From positions 2,005,486 to 2,069,485 of the forward strand of contig NZ_CP019434.1 of NCBI RefSeq assembly GCF_001975725.1: a DNA stretch of 64,000 nucleotides, in the 5' to 3' direction. Of the stretch, positions 9,529 to 22,747 are shown in pieces. The notes under the pieces were generated by a model. That model did no database searches, was not told the DNA's origin, and was given only the letters and a program-made list of their open reading frames with translations. A program made the translations under genes and the position numbers. Numbering within the stretch: the stretch's first letter is position 1; each line of letters begins with the position of its first letter. The DNA is from Acidihalobacter ferrooxydans. Lineage in GTDB: Bacteria > Pseudomonadota > Gammaproteobacteria > DSM-5130 > Acidihalobacteraceae.

Positions 9529-10298
9529 GAGGCCTCCGAAACTTCAGGTTCGCCACCCAGGTAGGCATCGAGCACACGCGAATCGGTGCGCACCTCTGCG
9601 GCGCTGCCTTCCATAAGTAATCGGCCGTTGGCCATAACCAGAATCGGGTCGCACAAATTCATCACCATGTCCATGTTGTGCTCAATCAGCAAAAAGGTGA
9701 TGCCGCGGGCATGCAGCTCGCGAATGCGATCGATAATTTCGGCCAGCAGGCTGGGATTGACGCCGGCACCGGGTTCGTCGAGCAAAATAAGTTCCGGGTC
9801 CGCCATCAGCGCGCGGCCGATTTCAACCAGTTTTTGCTGCCCGCCCGAAAGGTTTTTCGCCTGCAGATTCAGCACGCGGGTCAGATTGAGAAACTCGGCG
9901 ACTTCGCAGGCCTTGTCATGCAGTGCGCGCTCTTCTTCATTCACTTTGCCGGGCCGGAACCAATTGTTCCAGAACCGCTCGCCGGTCTGCCCTGCCGGCA
10001 CGACCATAAGATTCTCAAGCACGGTCATGTCCGGGAACGGGCGTGGAATCTGAAAAGTCCGCACCAGCCCCTTATGGAATATCCGGTGTGGCTGCAACCC
10101 TTCGATGTGTTCGCCCTTGAAGAGAATTTCACCTCGCGTCGGCGCATAGACCCCCGCGATGGTGTTGAACAGGGTGGTTTTGCCCGCCCCGTTAGGTCCG
10201 ATCAAGCCCGTGATGGTGTTTTTTCGCATCTCGAAAGAAACACCGTCGATCGCTTTGAGCCCACCGAACTCTTTACCGAGTCCTTTTACTTCGAGCAT
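9525..10298 (-). CDS. livG: Branched-chain amino acid ABC ATPase LivG-type
   Basis: Cytoplasmic ATPase of 257 residues and the first gene of the liv operon. Walker A GPNGAGKT is near residues 34-41, the signature is LSGGQQKLVEIGRAL, and Walker B is LILLDEPGAGVNP. I chose the ATG at 10298 (MLEVKGLGKEFGGL), which begins directly at the conserved ABC fold. In-frame codons upstream encode nothing family-like. Upstream is a 1-kb region with a likely nitrogen-controlled promoter. Confidence 0.93.
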   Translation of the reverse strand: MLEVKGLGKEFGGLKAIDGVSFEMRKNTITGLIGPNGAGKTTLFNTIAGVYAPTRGEILFKGEHIEGLQPHRIFHKGLVRTFQIPRPFPDMTVLENLMVVPAGQTGERFWNNWFRPGKVNEEERALHDKACEVAEFLNLTRVLNLQAKNLSGGQQKLVEIGRALMADPELILLDEPGAGVNPSLLAEIIDRIRELHARGITFLLIEHNMDMVMNLCDPILVMANGRLLMEGSAAEVRTDSRVLDAYLGGEPEVSEAS

Positions 10299-10970
10299 AT
10301 GGGTTAGTCGTCTATAGCTTATGTGGCTCTGAAAGCCGTTGTTGTCGTCGCGTGGCGCACTCGGCGCCACCCCGCCCTCGCTCTGCCCGCGCTATGTGCC
10401 GGACAGATCGATTCTAGTCGTTAAATTCACACATGGATCACAATGGCGCCCAATTTTAGATGCACCTCACCGCTGGCAACCAGACTGCAACGGCTAATCG
10501 GTGCTTGAAAGAGAGTCGTGCGGAACCGAGCCACAACGCGTTCGCAAGTATGAACCCGCCCCCGCCCACACGCTCGGGCAAGGCCATGCGTACCGAACAC
10601 TGGATAACGGAAGCGGGCAGTATCGCGGTCATTAGTATTGATGCGATCAGATGTCTGTGGGCTTATTTGATGTCATCGATGCAGGACAAAAACACAGCAC
10701 CCGCCTCTATGAAGCAAACGATAGATTTCGGGTGAGACTCTTCAGCCATACTGCAACGTACGCTTACCATTTCGGTGATCCTTGTACTGCGTTACTGCGG
10801 GAGCCGGTCACAAACCGGCAACAGGCACGCACCTTGAAGCCGAGATCTCTACACACGAACCGGAGGGATACTAAACAGCCCCATCATGGACTGTCAACGC
10901 AATGAAACCTCGGCATAAAATGCGTGCTATCGGCATCCATCCCTGTCCATGATGACGGCCTGTTGATTCG
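10299..10970. other. Long untranslated region between livG and its putative sigma-54 promoter
   Basis: No convincing gene on either strand. Frames here are short, without domains or Shine-Dalgarno. A perfect 6-bp dyad GCCGGT/ACCGGC sits at 10803-10819. If the promoter at 10982-10997 serves livG, this is a leader of roughly 670 nt. A small RNA or an internal sigma-70 promoter is equally possible. Confidence 0.45.
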
Positions 10971-10981
10971 CGATACCAACA

Positions 10982-10997
10982 AGCAATACTCGCGCCA
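10982..10997 (-). promoter_or_regulatory. Putative sigma-54 (-24/-12) promoter reading toward livG
   Basis: Read leftward the sequence is TGGCGCGAGTATTGCT. This matches the sigma-54 consensus TGGCACG-N4-TTGCW at every fixed position except one (A to G). The invariant GG and GC have the required spacing. Predicted transcription start is near 10971. Two NtrC-like sites lie just upstream. No experiment supports it. Confidence 0.55.
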
Positions 10998-11050
10998 CAT
11001 GAAAAAACCCGGTGGATCAAGGCCAAAGTAATTATTGCAGTCAGGCAATT

Positions 11051-11067
11051 TGCACCAAAAAGGTGCC
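11051..11067. promoter_or_regulatory. Putative NtrC binding site (proximal)
   Basis: The 17-bp dyad TGCACCAAAAAGGTGCC has the NtrC layout TGCACC-N5-GGTGCA with only the last base off. It is centred about 87 bases upstream of the predicted sigma-54 start. NtrC enhancers at glnA-type promoters lie at comparable distances. Confidence 0.5.
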
Positions 11068-11081
11068 GCATTATACATCAC

Positions 11082-11095
11082 GCACAAATTAATGC
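11082..11095. promoter_or_regulatory. Possible second, weaker NtrC site
   Basis: GCACAAATTAATGC is an imperfect match to GCAC-N6/7-GTGC. Its centre is about 30 bp from the stronger site, close to three helical turns, which is the usual spacing for cooperative NtrC dimers. The match alone is weak. Confidence 0.3.
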
Positions 11096-11115
11096 AGTAA
11101 CCGCAAAACCATGAA

Positions 11116-11271
11116 AATCAATCGGACTTGGAGGGGCGTCGCGAGGCGAGAGGGACATGCAGATCAGTTTCCTGCTCTTTTGAGGACAATCATGGTTCTA
11201 TTCGACGAAAAAACGGAGCAGTGGGTTCAGATCCCATCGCCACAGTCAATTCTTTCCGAGTCCGACAGGCT
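11116..11271 (+). repeat. Family A inverted-repeat element, copy A1
   Basis: A 156-bp sequence that is about 80% identical by eye to the reverse complement of 13887-14045. Its ends are inverted repeats (ATCGGACTTGGAG at the left, CCGAGTCCGACAGGCT at the right). It contains no meaningful ORF. Its right end is only three bases from the start codon of the broken acetyltransferase. It looks like a short non-autonomous transposable element (MITE-like). Confidence 0.7.
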
Positions 11272-11274
11272 TCT

Positions 11275-11736
11275 ATGCAGCGCACGCATATCCGCCAAGC
11301 CATATTGAGCGACGCTGAGGCGCTGGCGGCGCTGTCATCCCAACTCGGCTATGCCTGCACTGCGGATGACATGAAGGCGCGTCTATCCGCAGTTTCCCCC
11401 TCTGCCGATCACGTAATATATGTTTATTGCGACGACAGGACTGCGCCATCGGCGTGGCTTCATGTCATGCGTACCTTCCACCTGGAAAGCGGCTTTGCCG
11501 CAGAGATCGCCGGGCTGGTTGTCAACGAATCCCAACGCGGACGCGGGATCGGCGCGGCCCTGGTCGCCGAAGCCATCGGTTGAGCACGTGCCGAGGGTTT
11601 AACGTCATTGAAAGTTCGCAGCCGGACCGAGCGCCCTGGCGCCCACCGTTTTTATCGGCGACTGGGATTTGCACCGAGCAAACTACAGCAGGTCTTTGAA
11701 CTGCCATTATCTCAGATACCCCATTACACGAAGTGA
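11275..11736 (+). pseudogene. GNAT-family N-acetyltransferase interrupted by an in-frame TGA
   Basis: The frame from 11275 encodes a typical GNAT protein of about 153 residues. It starts MQRTHIRQAILSDAEALAAL, and the acetyl-CoA-binding loop QRGRGIG is near residue 90. At 11581-11583 a TGA follows EAIG. The same frame then continues ARAEGLTSLKV and ERPGAHRFYRRLGF, the conserved GNAT C-terminus, and ends at 11734-11736. The family usually has a hydrophobic or aromatic residue at the TGA, so a TGG-to-TGA change is likely. The repeat A1 abuts the start codon, leaving no room for a Shine-Dalgarno outside the element. A sequencing error cannot be excluded. Confidence 0.8.
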
Positions 11737-11854
11737 TGATTGCACACAGATGTGGATTCACAGGGAATATTCTTCAGCATGCGGCATTGTTGCGCCATGC
11801 CCGGTAGCCACAAAAATCAAACAAGGGCATTCTTCTAATGGATTATCTGAAATT

Positions 11855-12643
11855 ATGAATCACGTTCTTCCTCACGCCTCATCCGCGAGCGATTCCCCGT
11901 CAAAAATCGCTGTGATTACAGGGGGCAGCCGTGGCATTGGCGCGGCCACCGCAAAGCTCGCAGCCGCGCAAGGCTATGCTGTGTGTATTTCGTATCGTCG
12001 GCATGATGCGGCAGCAGAACAGGTTTGCCAAACCATTCGTGCCGCGGGTGGCGTCTGCCTGGCCGTCCGTGCCGATGTCAGTTCCGAAGCAGACGTCATC
12101 GACCTGTTCGACCGGTGTACCGAAGCATTCGGAACGCCGACGGCGCTGGTCAACAATGCCGGAATTCTGGAAACACAGATGCCTCTGGCGCAAATGAGTG
12201 TCGAACGGTTGCAGCGCATATTGGCCGTCAACGTCATCGGGGCCTTCCTTTGTGCACGAGAGGCGGTACGCCGCATGCCGCTGTCAGTCGGTGGGAAAGG
12301 AGGTGCGATCGTCAATGTTTCATCCAGGGCATCCTGCCTGGGTTCGCCCGGTGAGTACGTAGACTATGCGGCGAGCAAAGGCGCTATCGATACCTTGACG
12401 ATTGGACTGTCCAGGGAGGTCGCCGCCGATGGAGTTCGCGTCAACGCGGTCCGCCCTGGCGTGATTCATACCGATATCCACGCCGCTGGCGGTGAGCCGG
12501 ATCGCGTGGAGCGGGTGAAAACAGGCATTCCGATGCAACGCGGCGGCGCGGCCGAAGAAGTAGCGCAGGCGATTCTCTGGCTGCTATCGGATGCGGCGTC
12601 CTATACGACCGGCAGTTTCATCGACGTTGCGGGCGGTCGTTGA
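11855..12643 (+). CDS. Short-chain dehydrogenase/reductase
   Basis: NAD(P)-dependent oxidoreductase of 262 residues, classical SDR fold. The cofactor loop ITGGSRGIGA is near residues 21-30, NNAG near 100-103, serines of the VNVSS strand near 156-157, and YAASK with catalytic Tyr171 and Lys175. The arginine pair after beta-2 (SYRRHD) suggests NADPH. The C-terminus (TGSFIDVAGGR) is complete. I chose the ATG at 11855. It stands alone between the GNAT pseudogene and the convergent ispD, so the substrate is unknown. It resembles the YgfF/glucose-1-dehydrogenase-like group. Confidence 0.88.
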   Translation: MNHVLPHASSASDSPSKIAVITGGSRGIGAATAKLAAAQGYAVCISYRRHDAAAEQVCQTIRAAGGVCLAVRADVSSEADVIDLFDRCTEAFGTPTALVNNAGILETQMPLAQMSVERLQRILAVNVIGAFLCAREAVRRMPLSVGGKGGAIVNVSSRASCLGSPGEYVDYAASKGAIDTLTIGLSREVAADGVRVNAVRPGVIHTDIHAAGGEPDRVERVKTGIPMQRGGAAEEVAQAILWLLSDAASYTTGSFIDVAGGR

Positions 12644-12751
12644 CCATTGAATGAGTCAATGAAGTGACTGCGGTTGCTGCTCCACACGCGTGAACGCACG
12701 AATGTGTAGCGAGACTCCATGCGGTTCCATCGCCTTGCGGATGCGGGCGGG

Positions 12752-13450
12752 TCAGGTACGCTGACTCAGCAACCACTGCGCATAGAGCATGTCTTCCGGA
12801 CGCGTAATCTTGAGGTTGTCCGCGCGCCCTTCGACCACGCGGGGATGCATGCCCGCAGCTTCGATGGCTGAGGCTTCATCGGTCAGCGTCCACCCGGCCT
12901 CGGCGGCGCGCGCCAGGCACTCGCGCAGCAAGCCGAACCGAAACATCTGCGGTGTCAGCGCATGCCACAGCGTCGAGCGGTCGACCGTGCAGTCGATGGC
13001 GCCGCTGCCATCGACCCGCTTCATGGTGTCTCGTGCCGGCGTCGCCAGTATGCCGCCGACCGGATCATCTTGCAGTGCGTCGATCAGCCGCTGCAAATCG
13101 TCCCCGGCGAGCAGCGGCCGCGCGGCATCGTGCACCAGTACCCAATCCGCCGGCGCTGCACTCGGAAGGAGCAAATCCAGCGCACTGCGCACCGAATCGA
13201 CGCGTTCGCGCCCGCCCGGCGCGCGCACAATCCGTGGATCGGCCGCGCACTCGAGCACTGGCCAAAAAGGATCATCCGCACTGATCGCGACGACGATCCC
13301 AGCGATTCGCGGATGCCCGAGAAAACAGTCGAGCGTGCGCTCGATAACCGTCCGCCCGGCCAACTCCAGATATTGCTTCGGCTTGTCCGCCCCCATCCGA
13401 CTGCCGACCCCGGCGGCGGGTATGACGATCCAGAAAACGGGAGTACTCAT
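12752..13450 (-). CDS. ispD: 2-C-methyl-D-erythritol 4-phosphate cytidylyltransferase
   Basis: Third step of the MEP isoprenoid pathway: CTP plus MEP gives CDP-ME. The 232-residue protein has the nucleotide loop PAAGVGSRMGADKPKQYL at its start, VHDAARPL in the middle and DEASAIEAAG near residue 190, all diagnostic. It overlaps ftsB by ATGA, the standard ftsB-ispD coupling. The usual next gene, ispF, is absent, because the convergent SDR gene follows after about 110 bases. Confidence 0.96.
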   Translation of the reverse strand: MSTPVFWIVIPAAGVGSRMGADKPKQYLELAGRTVIERTLDCFLGHPRIAGIVVAISADDPFWPVLECAADPRIVRAPGGRERVDSVRSALDLLLPSAAPADWVLVHDAARPLLAGDDLQRLIDALQDDPVGGILATPARDTMKRVDGSGAIDCTVDRSTLWHALTPQMFRFGLLRECLARAAEAGWTLTDEASAIEAAGMHPRVVEGRADNLKITRPEDMLYAQWLLSQRT

Positions 13451-13773
13451 GGCGTCGTGTTATTTGCTGCGGGCGGTGGCGGTTGAGTCTTACCGGTTGT
13501 GGGCGGCGAGACGTACTGATAGAACGTGTCGCCGCGACCGATCATTCCGAGTTGGCTGCGCGCGAGTTCGTCGATCGCCGCCGTACCACGCTTCAGATCT
13601 TCGACCTGCGCGGCGAGCGCGGCATTACGATCCTTCAGGCGGGCGTCCTCCAGACGCTGCGCGGCGATTTCCTGACGCAGGCGATAGGCATCGCCGACGT
13701 TACCCTCACCGAACCACAGCTTGTATTGAAGCAGCACAAGCAACACGACCAGAAGTGTGACAAGCCACCTCAT
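13447..13773 (-). CDS. ftsB: Cell division protein FtsB
   Basis: Bitopic inner-membrane divisome protein of 108 residues that pairs with FtsL and FtsQ. One hydrophobic segment (residues about 3-17, LVTLLVVLLVLLQYKLWF) follows a very short cytoplasmic tail. Then come a charged coiled-coil stretch (RLRQEIAAQRLEDARLKDR) and the conserved DELARSQLGMI block. The Pro-rich tail is unremarkable. The ATG at 13773 gives the canonical N-terminus. It is separated from eno by nearly 490 bases that contain element A2, so it may have its own promoter. Confidence 0.93.
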   Translation of the reverse strand: MRWLVTLLVVLLVLLQYKLWFGEGNVGDAYRLRQEIAAQRLEDARLKDRNAALAAQVEDLKRGTAAIDELARSQLGMIGRGDTFYQYVSPPTTGKTQPPPPAANNTTP

Positions 13774-13886
13774 CGCTCGCGCACTGCTCCACACGCAGCA
13801 GCCTGCCAGGTTTGGGAGATCGAGGCGCGGCGAGCGCGCACTGGCGGCCAGTTGCCCGGTCCGTTGAGAACAGCCGTGATGCCAAG
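13774..13886. other. ftsB upstream region
   Basis: Short leader between repeat A2 and ftsB. It should hold the ftsB start signals. I see no gene and no strong promoter match. Confidence 0.3.
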
Positions 13887-14045
13887 AGCCTGTCGGACTT
13901 GGAAAGAATCGACTGCGGCGATGGGATAATAGGGCCATTCTCCTGCTTTTTTTCGTCGATTAGAGCCACTATTGTCCTCAAAAGAGCGGGAAACCGGCCT
14001 CCATTCCCCACTCGCCTCGCGACGATCCTCCAAGTCCGACAGACT
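13887..14045 (-). repeat. Family A inverted-repeat element, copy A2
   Basis: A 159-bp element with 17-bp near-perfect terminal inverted repeats: AGCCTGTCGGACTTGGA at the left end and the complement of AGTCTGTCGGACTTGGA at the right. It is the best preserved copy. It matches A1 in opposite orientation along its full length, and A3 with an internal deletion. No ORF of note. It lies between eno and ftsB inside a normally continuous gene cluster. Confidence 0.75.
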
Positions 14046-14260
14046 CCTGGACGATGGAAAAGACCGTGAAGGTCGGCCCGTTGTCCCATTGCCCCAGCCG
14101 ATCCCGGCCAGGCCCGACAGGTTCCCGAAGGAGCTTTTATCAGCTCCCCCGGAATGCGTCGGGAGGGCATAGCGCACCCTGCAGAAGCCCCGAAAACGGC
14201 CGCGAGCAATCGGGCTGCGGACTGCTCGCCGCCCTGAAACGCCCCCCGCCGCGCAGACGG
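14046..14260. other. eno downstream region
   Basis: No gene seen. A small hairpin GGAGCT/AGCTCC lies at 14130-14147 without a T-run, so it is not a convincing terminator. Confidence 0.3.
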
Positions 14261-18946
<4,686 letters not shown>

Positions 18947-18950
<4 letters not shown>

Positions 18951-20272
18951 GTATCAATATCCTCGGACGGATTGGAAAATTCATCGGCAGGGGCCGCGCA
19001 CACCCAGTAACCGATCACCTCGCGCAGATGATCGCCGACATAGAGTAGCGGGATGCGGTCCCTGACCCAAGGTGGCACACCGGCATTCTGCAGCAGCGTC
19101 TTGAGTGCTCGCGTATGCGGTTCGCCCTGAATGCGGCAGCGCTCGCCGCCGCGCCGGAAACGAATCGTCACCGGCGCACGCACTCGCCTCAGATCGGTAC
19201 GCAAATCAGCCGTGCTCAGGCCACGCTCGCTGCCAGGCAAAGCAAGCGTCATGCGGCCCGCAGGCCAGACGTAAACCTGGGTCGGATCGTGTGGCGGCAG
19301 CGGCGCCATCGCATACAGCGCATCGCGATAGCGACGCAGTTCGGCGCCGGACCAGCACAGCCGTGGCTGAGCATCGGTGGATGCCTCCAGCACGTCGGTG
19401 CGCACCTGTTCGAGCCGGTTCGCGGGTGGCAGCGGCAGGCCTTTGTCCGCGATCCAGACGCGCAGCACGTTATGCAGCCGACTGCGTTTCAATCGACGCA
19501 AAGCGCCCACGCTAAGCGTACCCGGTTCATCGCCCGCCGCCACATGCGCATCCTGGCGACCGAGCGCCACGGTCAACTCCAGGGCATCGGCCTGTAAACG
19601 AGCGGCGTTTGCGAGGCTGCGCTCGACTGCTGGCCAGCGCGCTTGCAGCGCCGGCAGAATGCGATGACGCAGATAATTGCGATCAGCCTCCAGCGCCTGA
19701 TTGGACGGATCTTCCAGCCAACTCACGCCATGCTCGACGAGATAGGACAGCAACGCATCTTTCGGTTGGTTCAGCAAAGGCCTGGCATGCCAGCCTCGCG
19801 CGAACGGCGCCCACTGCGGCATGCCGGCCAGACCGGCCGGACCCGCGCTACGCAGCAGTTGCAGAAGCAGGGTCTCCGCCTGATCCCCGCGATGATGCGC
19901 GGTTAGCAACACATCGCCCGGCGCCATGCAAGCGGCCAGCGCGGCATAACGCATCTCGCGAGCCGCCGCTTCCGGCCCCTGCCCTTGCGCTGCCACGGCA
20001 ACCCGCTCCAGGCGAAACGGCACGCCGTGACGCGCAGCAACCGCCGCACAGATATCCGCCCACGCATCGGCCTGGGGCTGCAGGCCATGATGTACATGCA
20101 CGGCGAGCAGTTCTCGGCCCAAGCCATCGAGTTGCACCAGAGCGTGCAACAATGCGGTCGAATCGGCGCCGCCGCTGAACCCGACAAGCCAGCGTCCGAT
20201 GCCGGGTGCGCCGCGCAATTGCCGGGCTAACACTGCCGGTGAGAAGGATGCAGGCGTCTGCCGTCGACCCAT
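18947..20272 (-). CDS. tilS: tRNA(Ile)-lysidine synthetase
   Basis: Modifies C34 of tRNA-Ile(CAU) to lysidine so that it reads AUA. The 441-residue protein has the PP-loop motif SGGADST near residues 33-39, then VHHGLQPQADAW, TAHHRGDQAETLLLQLLRS and the C-terminal TilS substrate-binding domains. I chose the ATG at 20272, which shares a base with the preceding GGDEF stop (TGATG). A start 12 bases further up is possible. The C-terminal region ends complete at 18947. Confidence 0.94.
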
Positions 20273-21528
20273 CAGGATGACCAATGCACCCGGTTGCGTC
20301 CTGCTTGTTTGGCCACGTAGAGCGCGCGGTCAGCCGTTTCGAGCAATTCCGAAACCCCGCATTCCACGGCCTTGGTGCAATACGCGGCGCCAATGCTGAC
20401 CGTAACGACCAGCGTGCCGAATTCCTCATCGCGCATGGGTGCTTCATGCACCGCACGGCGAATACGTTCAGCGACTTCCTCCGCCTCTTCGAGACCGGCC
20501 TGTTCGAGCAACACGCAGAATTCTTCGCCACCGAGCCTGCCGAAACGGTCGCTGCTGCGCAACTGCCCACTCACCGTCGCCGCAAAGTATTGCAGCACGC
20601 GATCCCCGGCCAGATGCCCCAGCTTGTCGTTCACTGCCTTGAAGTGGTCGAGATCGAGCATCAGTAATGCATAGGGATGCCGGTAACGCCGGCAACGTTC
20701 AATCGCATCCTTGATCTGTTCGAGGATGGTGCGACGATTGCTGATGCCCGTTAGCTCATCCGTGGTCGCATGTCGTTCGAGCTCGCGCTCAAGATTCCGG
20801 CGCTCGGTGATGTCGCGCCAGATTCCCTCGACACCGGCGAAATTGCCCTCCTCATCGTACAAGGCGCGGGTATTGATCGAGATGTCGATGATACGACCAT
20901 CCTTGCACACCATCTGACCGGGATAATCGCGCACCGCGCCATCGCGCAGCACGGCTTGACTCAAACCATAGCGATCATCAGGATTCGGGTAAAAGTCGGC
21001 CGCGGGCCGTCCGATGATTTCTTCCGCTTCGTAACCGAGGATGTTGCGCACCGCGGGGCAGACCAGCCGCGTGATGCCTTGCGCATCGGTCCGATAGAAT
21101 ACGTCCTGCATGTTTTCCAGCATGCTGCGGAAATTTTCGTCGCTCTCACGTAGACGCTGCTCCATCTCGGAGCGTGCCGTCATATCGATGAACGTGGTCA
21201 GCAAACCGTTCTCGCCGTCGACGGCGTAAGTGGCGCTGGTCAGCGCGATCACGCGCAGACCTCCGGTACAGGTGTGAATACGAATTTCGGTTGGCAAATT
21301 CTGTTGCGGCAGCGCTTCGGCGCTTCTGATGCGCGCGGTCACGCGCGCCTGATCAAGCGGGTGGATGAACTCCATCACCGAACGACCGAGCACCTGCGCC
21401 GGGGCGGCAGCCTCGAAAAACCGCATCGCCGCCGGATTGGCATACCGAATCACGTCGCCGACGAACAAGACGACGCCCGCCGACAACTGGTCCAGCATCA
21501 CAAATGCAGAATCACGGGTACTCTGCAT
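20272..21528 (-). CDS. Diguanylate cyclase with two PAS domains
   Basis: Predicted to make cyclic-di-GMP from two GTP. The 418-residue protein has no clear membrane segment. It is built of a PAS domain (about residues 10-125), a second PAS domain with PAC motif (about 130-245, ending GIWRDITERR) and a GGDEF domain (about 252-415). The active-site loop is GGEEF at 333-337. An allosteric RxxD site (RSSD, 324-327) stands five residues before it, so the enzyme looks catalytically intact and product-inhibited. It sits 15 bases after accA and overlaps tilS, an unusual position in this conserved cluster. The sensed signal is unknown. Confidence 0.92.
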   Translation of the reverse strand: MQSTRDSAFVMLDQLSAGVVLFVGDVIRYANPAAMRFFEAAAPAQVLGRSVMEFIHPLDQARVTARIRSAEALPQQNLPTEIRIHTCTGGLRVIALTSATYAVDGENGLLTTFIDMTARSEMEQRLRESDENFRSMLENMQDVFYRTDAQGITRLVCPAVRNILGYEAEEIIGRPAADFYPNPDDRYGLSQAVLRDGAVRDYPGQMVCKDGRIIDISINTRALYDEEGNFAGVEGIWRDITERRNLERELERHATTDELTGISNRRTILEQIKDAIERCRRYRHPYALLMLDLDHFKAVNDKLGHLAGDRVLQYFAATVSGQLRSSDRFGRLGGEEFCVLLEQAGLEEAEEVAERIRRAVHEAPMRDEEFGTLVVTVSIGAAYCTKAVECGVSELLETADRALYVAKQAGRNRVHWSS

Positions 21529-21542
21529 CGGTGATGATCCTG

Positions 21543-22496
21543 TCAGGCGAGCGCGCTGTAACGCATCAAGCGTTCGTAACGACGTTCGAGCAATGTATCC
21601 ACAGGTTGCGCGCACAGCATATCCAGCGCGCGCCCAAGCGCTTCGCCAAGCGTTTGCGCCATCGTGGCGGCATCTCGATGGGCCCCGCCAGGCGGCTCGG
21701 CGAGAACCTCGTCGATCAGACCCAGGGAATGCAGGCGCCCGGAAGTCACGCCCAGCGCTTCGGCCGCCTCGGGCGCCTTTTCAGCGCTCTTCCACAGGAT
21801 CGACGCACAGCCTTCCGGCGAAATCACGGAATAGGTGCTGTACTCCAACATCATCACGTGGTCGCCGACGCCGATGGCCAGCGCGCCGCCTGAACCGCCC
21901 TCGCCGATCACCGTGCAGATGACCGGGGTGCGCAATTTCGACATTTCGAACAGATTGCGCGCGATGGCCTCGCTCTGCCCTCTTTCCTCCGCGCCGACGC
22001 CGGGATAGGCCCCGGGCGTATCGATGAAGGTCAGAATCGGCAGACAGAACCGCTCGGCCAGCTTCATCAGGCGCAGCGCCTTGCGATAACCTTCCGGACG
22101 GGGCATACCGAAGTTGCGGCGTACTTTTTCCCGGGTATCGCGCCCCTTCTGGTGCCCGATGACAACGACCGGTTGCGCGCGAAAGCGGGCTACGCCACCG
22201 ACAATCGCCGGATCATCGGCGTACGCACGATCACCGGCCAGCTCCTCGAAGTCGGTACACAACTGCTTGACGTAATCCAGCGTGTAAGGTCGCCGGGGAT
22301 GCCGGGCAACCTGGGCAATCTGCCAGGGCGTGAGGTTGGTGAAAATCGATTGCGTCAGCCCCTGGGCCTTTTTCTCCAGCTTGGCTATTTCTTCGCCGAG
22401 GTTGACCTCACGATCGTTACCGACGAATCGCAGTTCCTCGATCTTGGCCTCAAGTTCGGCAATCGGTTGTTCGAAGTCTAGAAAATCAGGATTCAT
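21543..22496 (-). CDS. accA: Acetyl-CoA carboxylase carboxyltransferase subunit alpha
   Basis: With AccD it transfers the carboxyl group from biotin to acetyl-CoA, the first step of fatty-acid synthesis. The 317-residue protein has the helical N-terminus ([17 protein letters not shown]), the [15 protein letters not shown] block, the oxyanion region [18 protein letters not shown] and [13 protein letters not shown] chose the ATG at 22496. It follows dnaE by about 250 bases, in the conserved dnaE-accA order. Confidence 0.97.
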   Translation of the reverse strand: MNPDFLDFEQPIAELEAKIEELRFVGNDREVNLGEEIAKLEKKAQGLTQSIFTNLTPWQIAQVARHPRRPYTLDYVKQLCTDFEELAGDRAYADDPAIVGGVARFRAQPVVVIGHQKGRDTREKVRRNFGMPRPEGYRKALRLMKLAERFCLPILTFIDTPGAYPGVGAEERGQSEAIARNLFEMSKLRTPVICTVIGEGGSGGALAIGVGDHVMMLEYSTYSVISPEGCASILWKSAEKAPEAAEALGVTSGRLHSLGLIDEVLAEPPGGAHRDAATMAQTLGEALGRALDMLCAQPVDTLLERRYERLMRYSALA

Positions 22497-22747
22497 GCGC
22501 GTGCAAAGCCCGGTAAACACGACTGAACCTGCATTGTACGCACCCGCCCCGTCCTTGTCAGGACTGTTCGGCCAGACTGCTCAGCCAAGCCGCCTGCTCG
22601 GTATCATCAATTCGAAGAGTTCGCCTGATCGCTGCGGGGCGCCACGGAATGTCGCCGAACCTGCGCCGGACGCGCACCCGCCGCGATCCGGCCGCCCGCA
22701 AGCGGTATAGTCTCCCCCATCGACAGGCGGGATCACCGCGCTCCGGC
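22497..22747. other. dnaE-accA intergenic region
   Basis: A 250-base gap without a recognisable gene, terminator or repeat. It probably contains the accA promoter. Confidence 0.3.

Noticed and set aside
10474-10489. Plus-strand -24/-12-like sequence TGGCAACCAGACTGCA
   Set aside because: It keeps GG and GC at the right spacing, but no gene or enhancer lies suitably placed for the plus strand. Chance matches are expected at this level.
11217-11245. T-arm-like sequence GTGGGTTCAGATCCCATC suggesting a tRNA remnant
   Set aside because: It lies inside repeat A1, the matching region of A2 lacks the pattern, and no other tRNA arms are present.
11581-11583. TGA as a selenocysteine codon in the GNAT gene
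   Set aside because: No selenocysteine insertion hairpin is evident directly downstream, GNAT enzymes are not selenoproteins, and no sel genes are in the window.
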